Positions 24,254 through 32,540 are shown, numbered from the stretch's first letter. The stretch: DNA of 32,540 nt from an uncultured Bdellovibrionales bacterium (GCA_938001965.1 CALLBC010000227.1:1-32540); one strand, 5' to 3'. The notes: a model not told the origin generated them from the letters alone. Numbers and translations are program-made.

Positions 24254-25120
24254 TTAATCTCTTTGTCCAAACTTTAATTTTTCACGAAGTAAATCAAAGT
24301 AATTATGATCAGGTTCACGTAATACATGATGGGTAAACTGAGAAGTGCAAACCTGAACGCGATCCTTTGATGTAAGTTTTAAAGCCATCTTGCCATCAAT
24401 AGTTAATAGCGCTCTATGTTTGGTGTTGTTAAGTTTAAAGCTTAAATTGGCAGTGCTAGGAAAAATAATTGGTCTGGTTGTTAAGGAGTGAGGTGCAATG
24501 GGGGTGACAACAAAGGCATCTAGGTATGGGAATAGTATTGGTCCACCAGCAGCTAAGTTATAAGCTGTTGACCCAGTTGGGGTGGAGATAATTACTCCAT
24601 CGGCCTTTAAAGGACTTACCAATTGTTTATTATGTTCAATGTTCAAGTTAATTAACTGACTCATGTCACCACGTTCAATTACAATATCATTTAATGCATT
24701 TTCAGATAAAACAGTTTTAGTCCCACGCTTTACTTTAACTTGGAGTAGACTTCTGGGTCTGGCTTCCATTTTATTTTTTAAAACATTTTCTATAGATTCA
24801 AAAAGGTTCTCAATTCGTATTTCAGTTAAAAAGCCCAATGAGCCCAGGTTGACTCCGAGAATGGGAGTTTTATGTTTGTCGATTAGACGGACAGCCTCTA
24901 AATAGGTGCCGTCGCCACCTAAAACAATATACAAATCCATGAATTTTAAATCTGATGACTTTAACTTTTTTGCGCCCTTAATAGTTTGCTTTGGGTGTGA
25001 ATAGACTTGTAGCTTTTTCTTTTTTAACCACTCACATGTTTTTAAAGCATACTTAAGAGCATCAGCTTTGTCGGGCCTAAAAACAATGGCAACTTTTTTG
25101 TAAGTCGTTTTGGCCGCCAC
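24254..25120 (-). CDS. nadK: NAD kinase
   Basis: A 288-residue cytoplasmic enzyme that phosphorylates NAD to NADP. The signature LGGDGTYLEAV is near 66-76, GVNLGSLGFLTE near 92-103, LNDIVIERG near 142-150, and PTGSTAYNLAAGGPI near 180-194. The start is GTG at 25120, overlapping the TAG of the upstream peptidase gene by one base (TAGTG), so the two are probably co-transcribed and translationally coupled. NADPH from this step supports MurB and lipid synthesis generally. A 38-bp inverted repeat follows 14 nt after the stop. Confidence 0.94.
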   Translation of the reverse strand: MAAKTTYKKVAIVFRPDKADALKYALKTCEWLKKKKLQVYSHPKQTIKGAKKLKSSDLKFMDLYIVLGGDGTYLEAVRLIDKHKTPILGVNLGSLGFLTEIRIENLFESIENVLKNKMEARPRSLLQVKVKRGTKTVLSENALNDIVIERGDMSQLINLNIEHNKQLVSPLKADGVIISTPTGSTAYNLAAGGPILFPYLDAFVVTPIAPHSLTTRPIIFPSTANLSFKLNNTKHRALLTIDGKMALKLTSKDRVQVCTSQFTHHVLREPDHNYFDLLREKLKFGQRD

Positions 25121-27150
25121 TATAAAAATCCTTCTCTTTTCATTAATGCATCTGGTTTAGGTTCACGACCTCTAAAGTTTTTATAAAGGGTCATTGGGTG
25201 ATCAGTGCCACCACGCTCAAGAATTTCACTTTTAAATTTACTGGCGATTTCTTTGTTGAAAATACCATTTTCTTTAAAGTACTCAAAAGCATCAGCATCA
25301 AGGATTTCAGCCCATTTGTAGCTGTAATAACCAGCGGAGTAACCACCAGCAAACAAATGGCCAAAGGCAGTAGAGGTGCTAGTATTTTTAACCTTTGGTA
25401 GAACACTATACTTTTCCATAGCTTTTTCTTCAAAGTCTTCAAGGTCTCCAGAAAATTCATTTTCAAGAGTATGCCAAGCCATATCAATAGCTCCAAGGCT
25501 TAGCTGCCTAAGTGAGGCATAACCAGACATGAATTGGTTAGATTTTTTGATAGCAGTGATATAGTCCTCAGGGATACTTTCACCAGTTTCATAGTGTTTT
25601 GCAAATAAATCGAGACATTCTTTTTCACTCACCCAATTTTCCATGACTTGGGATGGAAGCTCAACAAAATCCCAATACACATTGGCTCCCGAAAGAGTTG
25701 TGTATTTGCATTTAGATAAAAGCATATGTAGAGCATGGCCAAACTCATGAAACAGGGTTTGAACTTCACGTAAGCTAAGCAAAGAAGGAGATTCTTCTGT
25801 GCTAGGGGAGAAATTGCAAACAATCATACAATGGGGGCGAATAACCTCGTTGTTATACAAGCCTTGGTTTCTTAAAGTTGTAGCCCAAGCCCCTGATCTT
25901 TTACTCTCTCTAGGAAACAAATCAGAGTAAAATAAACCAATAAACTCGTTATTAGTTTTGTTATAAACTTCAAATGTTTGAACATCTTTATGATATGTTG
26001 GGTATTCAACACTTTTAAACTCTAAGTCATAAAGTTTTGCAGCAACATCAAATGCGCCTTTTACAGTTGCATTTACTTCAAAATAAGGACGTAAGTTTTC
26101 GTCATCAAAGTTAAGCTCTTTTTGCTTTAATATTTCAGAATAGTAGCTAAAGTCCCACGGCATTAGCTCTTCAATGCCATCCATCTCTTTAGCAATAGTC
26201 TTAACTCTATCAACCTCTTTCAGTGCGTTTTGTTTTGATGGGTCGTAAAGCTTATCAAATAGGCCGGTAACGCTATTAATTTCTTGGGCCATACGTTGTT
26301 CAAGAACAAACTCAGCATGATTTTTATAGCCAAGTAGCTTCGCTCTTTTAACTCGTAAGTTTACGATTTGTTTAACAAGGTCTTTATTGCTGTTATCGCC
26401 ATTAAGAGCTCGCCCGGCAAAGGCCATATAGATTTGCTTACGATGCTCACGGTTTTTACTGAATTTAATAAAAGGGCCAAATGAAGGGTATTGTAAGTTA
26501 AACAACCAGCCATCCAGTTTTTTATCTTTTGCCATTTGTGAAGAAAGTCCTAAAAGGGATTTAGGTAAGCCTTCCACTTCTTTGCTATCTGTAATGTGAA
26601 TACTAAATGAGTTTGTATCATTTAAAACATTTTCAGAAAATTTAGGGCTTAAACTTGAAAGTTCAGTGTCAATTTTTCGAAGTTCTTCTTTTTGAGTTGA
26701 ATTAAGTTTTGCTCCATTACGAACAAAGCCTAAATATGTTTTCTCTAGTAACTTTAAATCTTCTTTGTCGGTAATTTTACTTTTGTTCTCATAAACAAAG
26801 TTTACCTTTTTAAAAAGTTCATCGTCTAAAGTTATGTAATTAGAAAACTCAGTACTTTTGGCAGAGATTTCTGTGGACATGGCTTGCAGCTCTTTGTTTG
26901 TGTGCGCACCAAATAAACAATAGTAAACACTTAAGGCGTAATCCAGTTCTTCAGAGCTAGTTTCTAGGGCTTTGATGGTGTTATCAAAGTTAGGCTCTTC
27001 CGTATTAGATTTAATACTTTCAATGTTAATTTTTCCTTTTTTAATGGCTTCATCAATAGCAGGCATATAATGGCTATTTTCAATTAAAGGAAAGGGGGTT
27101 GCTAGGAATTTTTCAGTTGGTTTCTCAATGAGATAATTTGTATTTTTCAT
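25120..27150 (-). CDS. M3-family zinc oligopeptidase (OpdA/Dcp-like)
   Basis: A 676-residue thimet-oligopeptidase-fold protein with no signal peptide, so cytoplasmic, probably degrading short peptides. The zinc motif HEFGH lies in LFHEFGHALHMLL at about 466-478, and the third ligand and substrate-loop region reads WDFVELPSQVMENW near 496-509. The C-terminal GGYSAGYYSYKWAEILDADAF holds the Tyr/Gly loop typical of M3 enzymes. Length matches OpdA/PrlC (680) and Dcp (681); local motifs are mixed, so I give no symbol. It leads a two-gene unit with nadK. The 138 nt upstream, before the 36-bp inverted repeat, presumably hold the promoter. Confidence 0.9.
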   Translation of the reverse strand: MKNTNYLIEKPTEKFLATPFPLIENSHYMPAIDEAIKKGKINIESIKSNTEEPNFDNTIKALETSSEELDYALSVYYCLFGAHTNKELQAMSTEISAKSTEFSNYITLDDELFKKVNFVYENKSKITDKEDLKLLEKTYLGFVRNGAKLNSTQKEELRKIDTELSSLSPKFSENVLNDTNSFSIHITDSKEVEGLPKSLLGLSSQMAKDKKLDGWLFNLQYPSFGPFIKFSKNREHRKQIYMAFAGRALNGDNSNKDLVKQIVNLRVKRAKLLGYKNHAEFVLEQRMAQEINSVTGLFDKLYDPSKQNALKEVDRVKTIAKEMDGIEELMPWDFSYYSEILKQKELNFDDENLRPYFEVNATVKGAFDVAAKLYDLEFKSVEYPTYHKDVQTFEVYNKTNNEFIGLFYSDLFPRESKRSGAWATTLRNQGLYNNEVIRPHCMIVCNFSPSTEESPSLLSLREVQTLFHEFGHALHMLLSKCKYTTLSGANVYWDFVELPSQVMENWVSEKECLDLFAKHYETGESIPEDYITAIKKSNQFMSGYASLRQLSLGAIDMAWHTLENEFSGDLEDFEEKAMEKYSVLPKVKNTSTSTAFGHLFAGGYSAGYYSYKWAEILDADAFEYFKENGIFNKEIASKFKSEILERGGTDHPMTLYKNFRGREPKPDALMKREGFL

Positions 27151-27288
27151 GGGTAGAAAATAGCAAATGAGTGGAAATAAGTCAGTAAATAGGCGGAAAA
27201 TAGGGGCTTTTGCTTATTGCATCATCATAATAAACTCAAACCACTTGCAAAGAAAATTTTAACTTTAACCTATTTATGTTTGAACACC

Positions 27289-27395
27289 TTCTTAAATTCT
27301 TTGAATTACAGTTAATACTATCCGCGCGCAGTTCTGCCCCAAGGGCAGCTGTTTGAGCACGGATAGTATTAACTGTAATTCAAAGAATTTAAGAA
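27289..27395. repeat. 36-bp perfect inverted repeat after the nitroreductase gene
   Basis: The arms 27289-27324 and 27360-27395 are perfect reverse complements over 36 bp. The 35-nt spacer is GC-rich and contains CTGCCC (27334-27339) pairing with GGGCAG (27343-27348) around CAA. It begins 15 nt beyond the stop of the minus-strand gene at 27410. There is no T-run after it on the minus strand. It would form a very stable hairpin in RNA or a cruciform in DNA, and is far longer than an ordinary intrinsic terminator. Confidence 0.9.
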
Positions 27396-27409
27396 AGTAT
27401 GACCTCTTG

Positions 27410-28405
27410 CTATGAAACTAGCCAATCATTAAAGGATCTTCGCACTCTCCTGACCTGAGAGCCGTCGCCTTCACCAAAGCGTAATGCCATTGAAAATAGG
27501 GCATTATCAGGTAATTTAAGTAGTCTCCTTAATAGCTCATGGCCTTCAGGTAAATCAATTAAAGTTGATATGGGGCAGGCCTCAAAGCCTTGCTCAACTA
27601 AACTCAACCAAATTGAAATATAGCTTCGTCCTTCTTTTATTAGTTGACTAGGAAAGAGTTCATTTTTATCGAGAACTTTAATTATAATACCAGACATATT
27701 TTTAAAATTTTTACTTTCATCGGTTAGGAGTCCGTGCATACCAACTCTTGAAAATCGCTTAGCCCATTTATCATTTAAAAATAATTTAGCCAGGAATGTA
27801 TCAATAGAGTTTAAGTTCAGTGAAAGATAATCTAGGCCTTCAGTTCCGAAGCCTTGTTCATCTTTACTTAGTTTAACCCATTGTCTTAGCTCGTCCATAT
27901 ACCCACTATTTAATGATTGTTTGGCAGCGCATAAATGATAAGCTTTGTTTATGGATTTTAAGTCCATACTATCATTTATAATAAATGTATTAGTAATATC
28001 TAGGTTTAAAGCCATGCTACTAGACTTAAATGGACCTCTATAAGATCTTCTTTTTTTTAGAAGGTCAATATATCTGCTTTGGCTCGGTTTTTTGAGTTTA
28101 CTTTCATCAAAATGTATTAATAACACAGGTTGAGAGTGATCAACTTTTAAATTTTTTTGTAGAAGATTTATGTCTGTAGTTACTCCATACTCTTTAAATA
28201 GATTTTGAATAATATCAACTTGTATACCAAGGCTAACCCATGTGTCTCTGTACTCAGGGTCGGCAATGGGAACCAAGTACTTTTTATTTAGATGGATAGA
28301 TAGCTGATTACTACTTATCCCAAATTGCCACATTTGAGTATTATGAATAGAGGGGCTGTGCATGGCCAGTTGTAAAACTTCAGTTAATAAAGAGTTAGTA
28401 TTCAT
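27410..28405 (-). CDS. Acg-type nitroreductase-family oxidoreductase
   Basis: A 331-residue protein of the nitroreductase fold (FMN-binding), closest in layout to the Acg/Rv3131 group. It has an N-terminal LAMHSPSIHNTQMWQF, the family opening that contacts FMN phosphate, and a central KRRSYRGPF near 115-125. The C-terminal half reads SIWLSLVEQGFEACPISTLIDLPEG and ends MALRFGEGDG. I chose the ATG at 28405, whose ATGA overlaps the stop of the previous gene; an in-frame ATG at 28432 lies deeper within it. It is the last gene of the five-gene operon. Acg proteins are proposed to bind FMN without normal reductase activity, so its reaction is unknown; SagB-like dehydrogenases are a more distant option. 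Confidence 0.75.
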   Translation of the reverse strand: MNTNSLLTEVLQLAMHSPSIHNTQMWQFGISSNQLSIHLNKKYLVPIADPEYRDTWVSLGIQVDIIQNLFKEYGVTTDINLLQKNLKVDHSQPVLLIHFDESKLKKPSQSRYIDLLKKRRSYRGPFKSSSMALNLDITNTFIINDSMDLKSINKAYHLCAAKQSLNSGYMDELRQWVKLSKDEQGFGTEGLDYLSLNLNSIDTFLAKLFLNDKWAKRFSRVGMHGLLTDESKNFKNMSGIIIKVLDKNELFPSQLIKEGRSYISIWLSLVEQGFEACPISTLIDLPEGHELLRRLLKLPDNALFSMALRFGEGDGSQVRRVRRSFNDWLVS

Positions 28406-29517
28406 TGCTTGATTTCCCTTTTGTATAAGCAAAGTTTGTGTAAAGGCTTTCCTCCAAGCTTTTGTGCTTGGCGTAAGCTGGGTTTGTTAACATCGGCAAT
28501 CCAGGTTCCTCCCATTGACTCATAGCCAGCCTCTAAAGCTGATTTTACAAATTCATAGAGCAGGTAACTGTTAAAACCTTTGTTGTGGTACTTCATCGCT
28601 ACGGAGTAAAAAATCATAACTGCTCGATTATTTGTTTTTTTAAAACTCAAAAATTCAATTAAAAATTTTAAATTAATTTTAGAATTAGTTTTGGCAAGTA
28701 AGCGGTCAATATCAGGAATGGCAATAATTACTCCTACTGGTTCATTTTTATAGTGCATAATTTTGGCGATTCTTGTGTCTAAAATTCTGGCCATGTCTTT
28801 TGCTTGATAATCAAACTCCTCCTTAGAGACGTTTACAAACATTGGGTTATTCTCAAACCCATCATTTAATAGTTTTCTTGCCACTTCTAAACTGTCTTTT
28901 AGATTTTTTTTATTGATATCTTTAATCTGTACATCTGGGTCCTTAATTAAAATCTCAGTTCTTGGAGTTTTAAAATCATTTAAGTTCCATTCACTTGTTT
29001 TTATATTAAATGTTGTCATAGGAAAGGCTTGTGTAAATCCACACTCTTCAAGTAGTTTTGGGTAATAATCTTGAGTGTACAGTTGATCAGTGTATGGAGG
29101 AATTTCGAACCCTTCGGTCATAATACCAATTTTTTGCATTGCAGTTAGGTTAAAGTTACCCATGATATATGTGCAACCATGGCTTTTTAGGTATTCTTCG
29201 GCCTCAGCAAATAAAGCTTTCACAACTTCAACATTATCGATAGATTCAAAAAAACCAAAGCATCCTCTTTTCTCATTAAACTTTTTATTTGATAATAAAT
29301 GGATATGAGCGGTCACACGAGCCACTGGTTTTTTATCAAGTAGAGCCGTGAAGTATACGCGTTGACCTCGACCATTTTGAAATAAAGGGTTTTTGTAAGA
29401 TAAAAATCTTTTGATATCAGAGTCCAAAAAGTGAATTTTTTTACTATTAGGCCCTTGGGCGTTCCTGCCCGCAGCTATGAAACTTTTGATATTGCCTGTT
29501 TCAATTTTAATATTCAT
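28402..29517 (-). CDS. YghO-like GNAT-fold acyltransferase
   Basis: A 371-residue protein resembling the YghO-type family of long GNAT proteins. Landmarks are VARVTAHIHLL near 70-80, the signature GCFGFFESIDN near 91-101, YIMGNFNLTAMQKIGIMTEGFEIPP near 122-146, and YYPKLLEECGF near 156-166. A C-terminal acetyltransferase-like part follows, with MKYHNKGFNSYLLYEFV and the ending GGTWIADVNKPSLRQAQKLGGK, typical of the GNAT acyl-CoA and substrate sites. The ATG at 29517 (GAAGG 8 nt upstream) overlaps the membrane-protein gene by 11 nt; a TTG at 29532 is also in frame. Substrate unknown. Confidence 0.7.
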   Translation of the reverse strand: MNIKIETGNIKSFIAAGRNAQGPNSKKIHFLDSDIKRFLSYKNPLFQNGRGQRVYFTALLDKKPVARVTAHIHLLSNKKFNEKRGCFGFFESIDNVEVVKALFAEAEEYLKSHGCTYIMGNFNLTAMQKIGIMTEGFEIPPYTDQLYTQDYYPKLLEECGFTQAFPMTTFNIKTSEWNLNDFKTPRTEILIKDPDVQIKDINKKNLKDSLEVARKLLNDGFENNPMFVNVSKEEFDYQAKDMARILDTRIAKIMHYKNEPVGVIIAIPDIDRLLAKTNSKINLKFLIEFLSFKKTNNRAVMIFYSVAMKYHNKGFNSYLLYEFVKSALEAGYESMGGTWIADVNKPSLRQAQKLGGKPLHKLCLYKREIKQ

Positions 29518-30718
29518 TTTTTCTGCCTTCAAGAATATATTTTAAGATGTTAGCGTCCATTTTTTGGTTTTCTGCAGCACTCATATTATCACTTTCAAAA
29601 CCGAGTAAGTTAAATTCATCATTATCAATTAAGTAAAGTTTATCACAGTTGGTTATGCAAAAGAGTTCATTCAATTGATTATACAGGTCTTTATCTTTCG
29701 ACTTTAGCTTTGAGATTTGACTTTTTGTAACCTCAAAGTCATTTTTAATAAAAAAGTCTTTTACAATATTATTATCAATCATAGGGAAGTCATCATTGTT
29801 GTAGTAGGAAATAATTCCTTCAAAACTCTTGTTAATCTTCTCTTTTAAGTTTAAGTCTTTTAACTTTCTAAATTCATCAAGTCGATCAAAAAAGTCGGAG
29901 TTAATGGTTTTAAACCTGCGAATCATAATAAATTCTATTTGCTCAAACAATAGTACTAATGAAAGAATAATAGTGCTTACTAGAATGTAAACATTAAGAT
30001 TAAATTCACGAAAAATAAAATAGTAAATTATTGCGCCTGAGATTGCAGAAAATACTATCCCATAAAATAATGGATGAAACTGAAATTGATTAAATTTATT
30101 CCTATGAGATAATAATAAACTATGAATAACTATACTACCACTGATTCCTAAAATTCTAAGGTCGGTTACATATTGCATTATTATGTAATGAAAAAATGAT
30201 AGTAAAGCTATAATTATAAATGTTTTAGACATAATAACTATACGAGCCCTTACTTGCTCTTTTACATGATCAAGCTTTTTGAGGCCAACATAAATAAAAA
30301 TACTAAGAGAAAAAATGTGAAAAATAGAGTAATAGTTTATAGTTTTTTTAATGAGCTCAACGTCTGACTTAAAAATGAGTGCCGATACTAAGCCTATAGT
30401 GCTACAAGCTGTTAAAATTTTAAAAAAACTAGGAGCATGTCTTCTAAAGATAGCTTCGCAGAGTAATAAAGAAGATAGAAGCATTATGGCTCTAAACACA
30501 TGATAGGGGGTATTCATGAACTCAAAACCAGAGAGGTTCATAAATACAGAAATATAAATAAAATAGGCATTAACGACAAAGATTAAAATATGATTTTTAA
30601 TGACACTTGTACGGCCCTTGTCTAGTAAAACAAAAAAAAGTAAATATGATAAAGCTGAGAGTGCAGAAGAAAGCGTCAGAAATCGAGCTGTAACATCATT
30701 TAAAACTTCAAGAGTCAT
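29507..30718 (-). CDS. Polytopic membrane protein with cytosolic-type tail
   Basis: A 403-residue protein with about eight or nine hydrophobic helices in the first 260 residues (for example near 12-31, 40-60, 72-90, 97-114, 126-145, 160-181, 190-204, 216-236 and 240-260). A charged, soluble C-terminal domain follows (about 265-403) with Lys/Asp/Phe-rich helices and the segment FCITNCDKLYLIDNDEFNLLGFE. The front half resembles sensor-type membrane modules, but there is no kinase, cyclase or HTH domain after it. Its ATG directly follows the ThiF-like gene stop, so the two are surely co-expressed. It might anchor the neighbouring enzymes at the membrane or sense a signal; I recognise no family. 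Confidence 0.7.
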   Translation of the reverse strand: MTLEVLNDVTARFLTLSSALSALSYLLFFVLLDKGRTSVIKNHILIFVVNAYFIYISVFMNLSGFEFMNTPYHVFRAIMLLSSLLLCEAIFRRHAPSFFKILTACSTIGLVSALIFKSDVELIKKTINYYSIFHIFSLSIFIYVGLKKLDHVKEQVRARIVIMSKTFIIIALLSFFHYIIMQYVTDLRILGISGSIVIHSLLLSHRNKFNQFQFHPLFYGIVFSAISGAIIYYFIFREFNLNVYILVSTIILSLVLLFEQIEFIMIRRFKTINSDFFDRLDEFRKLKDLNLKEKINKSFEGIISYYNNDDFPMIDNNIVKDFFIKNDFEVTKSQISKLKSKDKDLYNQLNELFCITNCDKLYLIDNDEFNLLGFESDNMSAAENQKMDANILKYILEGRKNEY

Positions 30719-31597
30719 TTACTTGTTTAACTCCTTCTTTAGAAACCTTTTCTTTAAAAAACGGAGAATAAAATTATTCTTCTTCTCAATTCGATTCAGT
30801 CTTGTATTTAAAAAGTAACCTCTGTGATCAGTTTTAGATGGCTTTTTTGTAGCCATGTAGTAGGCCTCGTAAGCCATTAAGTTACCAGTGAGAATAACCA
30901 TGGGAGCTAATGACATCCGTCCACGCTTGCCTTCAAAGAGTTCAATGGCGTACTTCATATGTATATGCTCTTCTGAGCTAGTATTTGCAATGACATGCTC
31001 TAATTCTTTTTGAAAACAACCTTGCAAAATTTGTTCAGTTAATTTTTCAATGGGTAATCCTAGACTTGGGTACTTTAGCCATTCTTCAGGTGTTGGTTCG
31101 CCAGGTCTAGTTACATAAACACTGGGTAGTGGAGAGGCAAAGGCGTCAATGATAGGTTTTTTATACTTTCGAGCTTTGCGGTAGATTATTAGAGTAGACT
31201 TTATATCATCACAGCCGTTTACAAGGATGTCATAGTGCTGGCAGATCTCATCAATGTGATTTACCCAATCTTCTCCCCAGTTTTTTATATTTAAGAAAGG
31301 GTTGATTTTAAGTGACTGTTCTTTGGACGCCACAGATTTTTTTTGATCAATACTATCTAAGTTGCAAAAAACTTGTCGATTTAAATTGCTAATTTCAAAA
31401 ACATCAATGTCACAAATTCCAACTTCTTGAACGCCCATTCTGACTAATGACTCAAGGCAAGCGCCACCCATGCCTCCGACTCCGCAAATAAATATTTTTG
31501 TGGTTGATAAAAACTCTTGCTCATTTTGACTGACAAAACCAAGGTTGCGAACTAAAAACTCTTCATAAAATTTGTCTTTATTTTTTATTTTTTCCAT
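30719..31597 (-). CDS. ThiF/E1-like adenylyltransferase-family protein
   Basis: A 292-residue Rossmann-fold protein of the E1-like (ThiF/MoeB) superfamily, whose members adenylate a carboxyl group, often the C-terminus of a small protein or peptide. A conserved Arg (LVRNLGF, about 14-20) is followed by the ATP loop FICGVGGMGGACLES (about 32-46). DIDVFEISNLNRQ then carries the Asp, Asn and Arg that bind ATP, with a Lys in QKKSVASKE and the metal Asp in NGCDDIKST. No CxxC pairs are seen, so the zinc site of MoeB/ThiF is missing. The C-terminal half (PGEPTPEEWLKYPSLGLP onward) is not the usual ThiF tail. Its start overlaps the upstream gene by 13 nt. Confidence 0.85.
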   Translation of the reverse strand: MEKIKNKDKFYEEFLVRNLGFVSQNEQEFLSTTKIFICGVGGMGGACLESLVRMGVQEVGICDIDVFEISNLNRQVFCNLDSIDQKKSVASKEQSLKINPFLNIKNWGEDWVNHIDEICQHYDILVNGCDDIKSTLIIYRKARKYKKPIIDAFASPLPSVYVTRPGEPTPEEWLKYPSLGLPIEKLTEQILQGCFQKELEHVIANTSSEEHIHMKYAIELFEGKRGRMSLAPMVILTGNLMAYEAYYMATKKPSKTDHRGYFLNTRLNRIEKKNNFILRFLKKRFLKKELNK

Positions 31598-32520
31598 GCT
31601 TGTAAACCTTTGTAATTATTTTTGTCGTCTAACCATAATAGAATTGGAATTAAATAACTTTGCGCCATTGCCACTAACTGCGAAGCTATTACTTTTGTCT
31701 TTGCTTCTTTTGGAATAGTTTTAAGTGCATAGTCCGTAAAAGACCTCAGTGTAAATTTACCAATTTGTAAAAAGTCATCACCACGTTCGTAATCTAAATG
31801 CTTTTCACATAAGTCATTATAAGGTGATTTTCGGTGTTTTTGTGTTTGTTCAAATGTTTTCTTTAAGTTATCTGAGCCACCAGTGTATGAATTTTCAATA
31901 ATAAATTTTTTATAATTAAATGTGGCATCTTCACCAACGCCAAAAACCCAGCGATAGTTTTTCATTATTTGGTGGGCTAGTGTTCTGTGGTGGTAAGAGG
32001 CATCAGTTATGTTTTCTGGGGCTGGGTATACATCATAAAAGCTTTGAGCCACTTGACCAATGATAGAAGGAACTTGAGTAACATTGCTGATCCATAAATC
32101 TTTAAATTGACGCCTTGCTAAAATAACGGACACGGTTAATCCATATAATGCCCAGGTTAAGCCAGCGCTCCTAAATTCTGGGCGAACATTTACCAGCCCT
32201 AGGTGAAGCAACTCATCTTTTCTACCACTTAGGTTTATTGGAATTAGAGTTAGTGCATTAAAGGCTACAGGTTTATTAGTTTTTACTTCATAAATAATTG
32301 TAATAATATTTTTACTTAATATTTTACGGTCACCCTTTAAAGCTCCATAGTCGAGGTTGCCATCACTGCATTCAACAGCTATTGACCTAAGGTCATCAAC
32401 CAACTGTTTCAATTCAAGATCGCTATACCATAGGCCAGGCTTTTCAATGATTTTGATATTAAACTTATTTTTGAATTTATAATTATAGTTTAAGTATTTT
32501 GAGAATAAAACTTTAATCAT
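31585..32520 (-). CDS. GNAT-like acyltransferase candidate
   Basis: A 311-residue protein. The segment from about 70 to 135 reads like a GNAT core: NIITIIYEVKTNKPVAFNALTLI (strands), then LHLGLVNVRPEFRSAGLTWALYGL, where V-x-P-x-x-R-x-x-G matches the acetyl-CoA pyrophosphate loop region. The C-terminal half is helical with an aromatic stretch (YHHRTLAHQIMKNYRWVFG) and no recognised domain. The N-terminus lacks a signal peptide. It is the first visible gene of the operon: the window ends 20 nt before its ATG, so whether the operon starts here is unknown. Assignment to GNAT rests on one motif. Confidence 0.55.
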   Translation of the reverse strand: MIKVLFSKYLNYNYKFKNKFNIKIIEKPGLWYSDLELKQLVDDLRSIAVECSDGNLDYGALKGDRKILSKNIITIIYEVKTNKPVAFNALTLIPINLSGRKDELLHLGLVNVRPEFRSAGLTWALYGLTVSVILARRQFKDLWISNVTQVPSIIGQVAQSFYDVYPAPENITDASYHHRTLAHQIMKNYRWVFGVGEDATFNYKKFIIENSYTGGSDNLKKTFEQTQKHRKSPYNDLCEKHLDYERGDDFLQIGKFTLRSFTDYALKTIPKEAKTKVIASQLVAMAQSYLIPILLWLDDKNNYKGLQAWKK

Positions 32521-32540
32521 GTAAAATCACCAGCTGTCTT

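Noticed and set aside
27289-27395. Inverted repeat as insertion-sequence ends
   Set aside because: The arms are only 35 nt apart with no transposase and no target duplication seen.
27410-31597. Standard thiazole/oxazole-modified peptide cluster
   Set aside because: There is no YcaO cyclodehydratase and no precursor peptide; only the E1-like and nitroreductase-like parts are shared.

Overview
This window is low-GC, gene-dense DNA from a diderm (Gram-negative) bacterium. LpxH, an outer-membrane-barrel-like protein and many signal-peptide or lipoprotein genes support that. The mix of a partial dcw cluster, many lineage-specific small lipoproteins, TTG starts behind strong GGAG sites and an AidB-like dehydrogenase suggests a member of the Bdellovibrionota (Bdellovibrio/Bacteriovorax relatives). 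That placement is inference; no rRNA or other decisive marker is present.

Layout. (1) 1-5000: the end of a TPR gene (probably a TonB-system accessory protein) with a long terminator hairpin; a small lipoprotein gene split by an in-frame TGA; a PQQ-type sugar dehydrogenase; a small exported protein; a higBA toxin-antitoxin pair behind a 14-bp palindrome; and a ChaN-like exported protein. (2) 5050-17271: cell-wall and division genes. These are a repeat-tailed lipoprotein, ftsW, an unknown exported protein, murG, murC, murB, a TfoX C-terminal-domain protein, an opposite-strand beta-barrel candidate, ftsQ, ftsA, ftsZ and an lpxH-like gene. The usual upstream dcw genes (mraY, murD-F, ftsI) and ddl are not here. 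(3) 17479-22333: an unknown secreted coiled-coil protein, a PDZ protein, an AidB-like acyl-CoA dehydrogenase and a lipoprotein. (4) 22365-27150, minus strand: recN, nadK and an M3 metallopeptidase. (5) 27410-32520, minus strand: five tightly packed genes (GNAT-like, ThiF/E1-like, polytopic membrane protein, YghO-like acyltransferase, Acg-type nitroreductase) that look like one operon.

How they work together. FtsW, MurG, MurC and MurB make and polymerise septal peptidoglycan; FtsQ, FtsA and FtsZ build the divisome; the LpxH-like gene, whose start lies inside ftsZ, would tie lipid A synthesis to division-gene expression. The last operon is the best candidate for an undescribed pathway: an E1-like adenylating enzyme, a flavin oxidoreductase and two acyltransferase-like proteins around a membrane protein. 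I cannot name its product.

Non-coding structure is unusually rich. There are very long inverted repeats 10-15 nt beyond three stop codons (24-38 bp stems), two palindromes upstream of the ftsW operon, and two tandem hairpins between ftsQ and ftsA. No tRNA, rRNA, CRISPR array or transposase was seen, and no gene-free stretch exceeds 300 bases.
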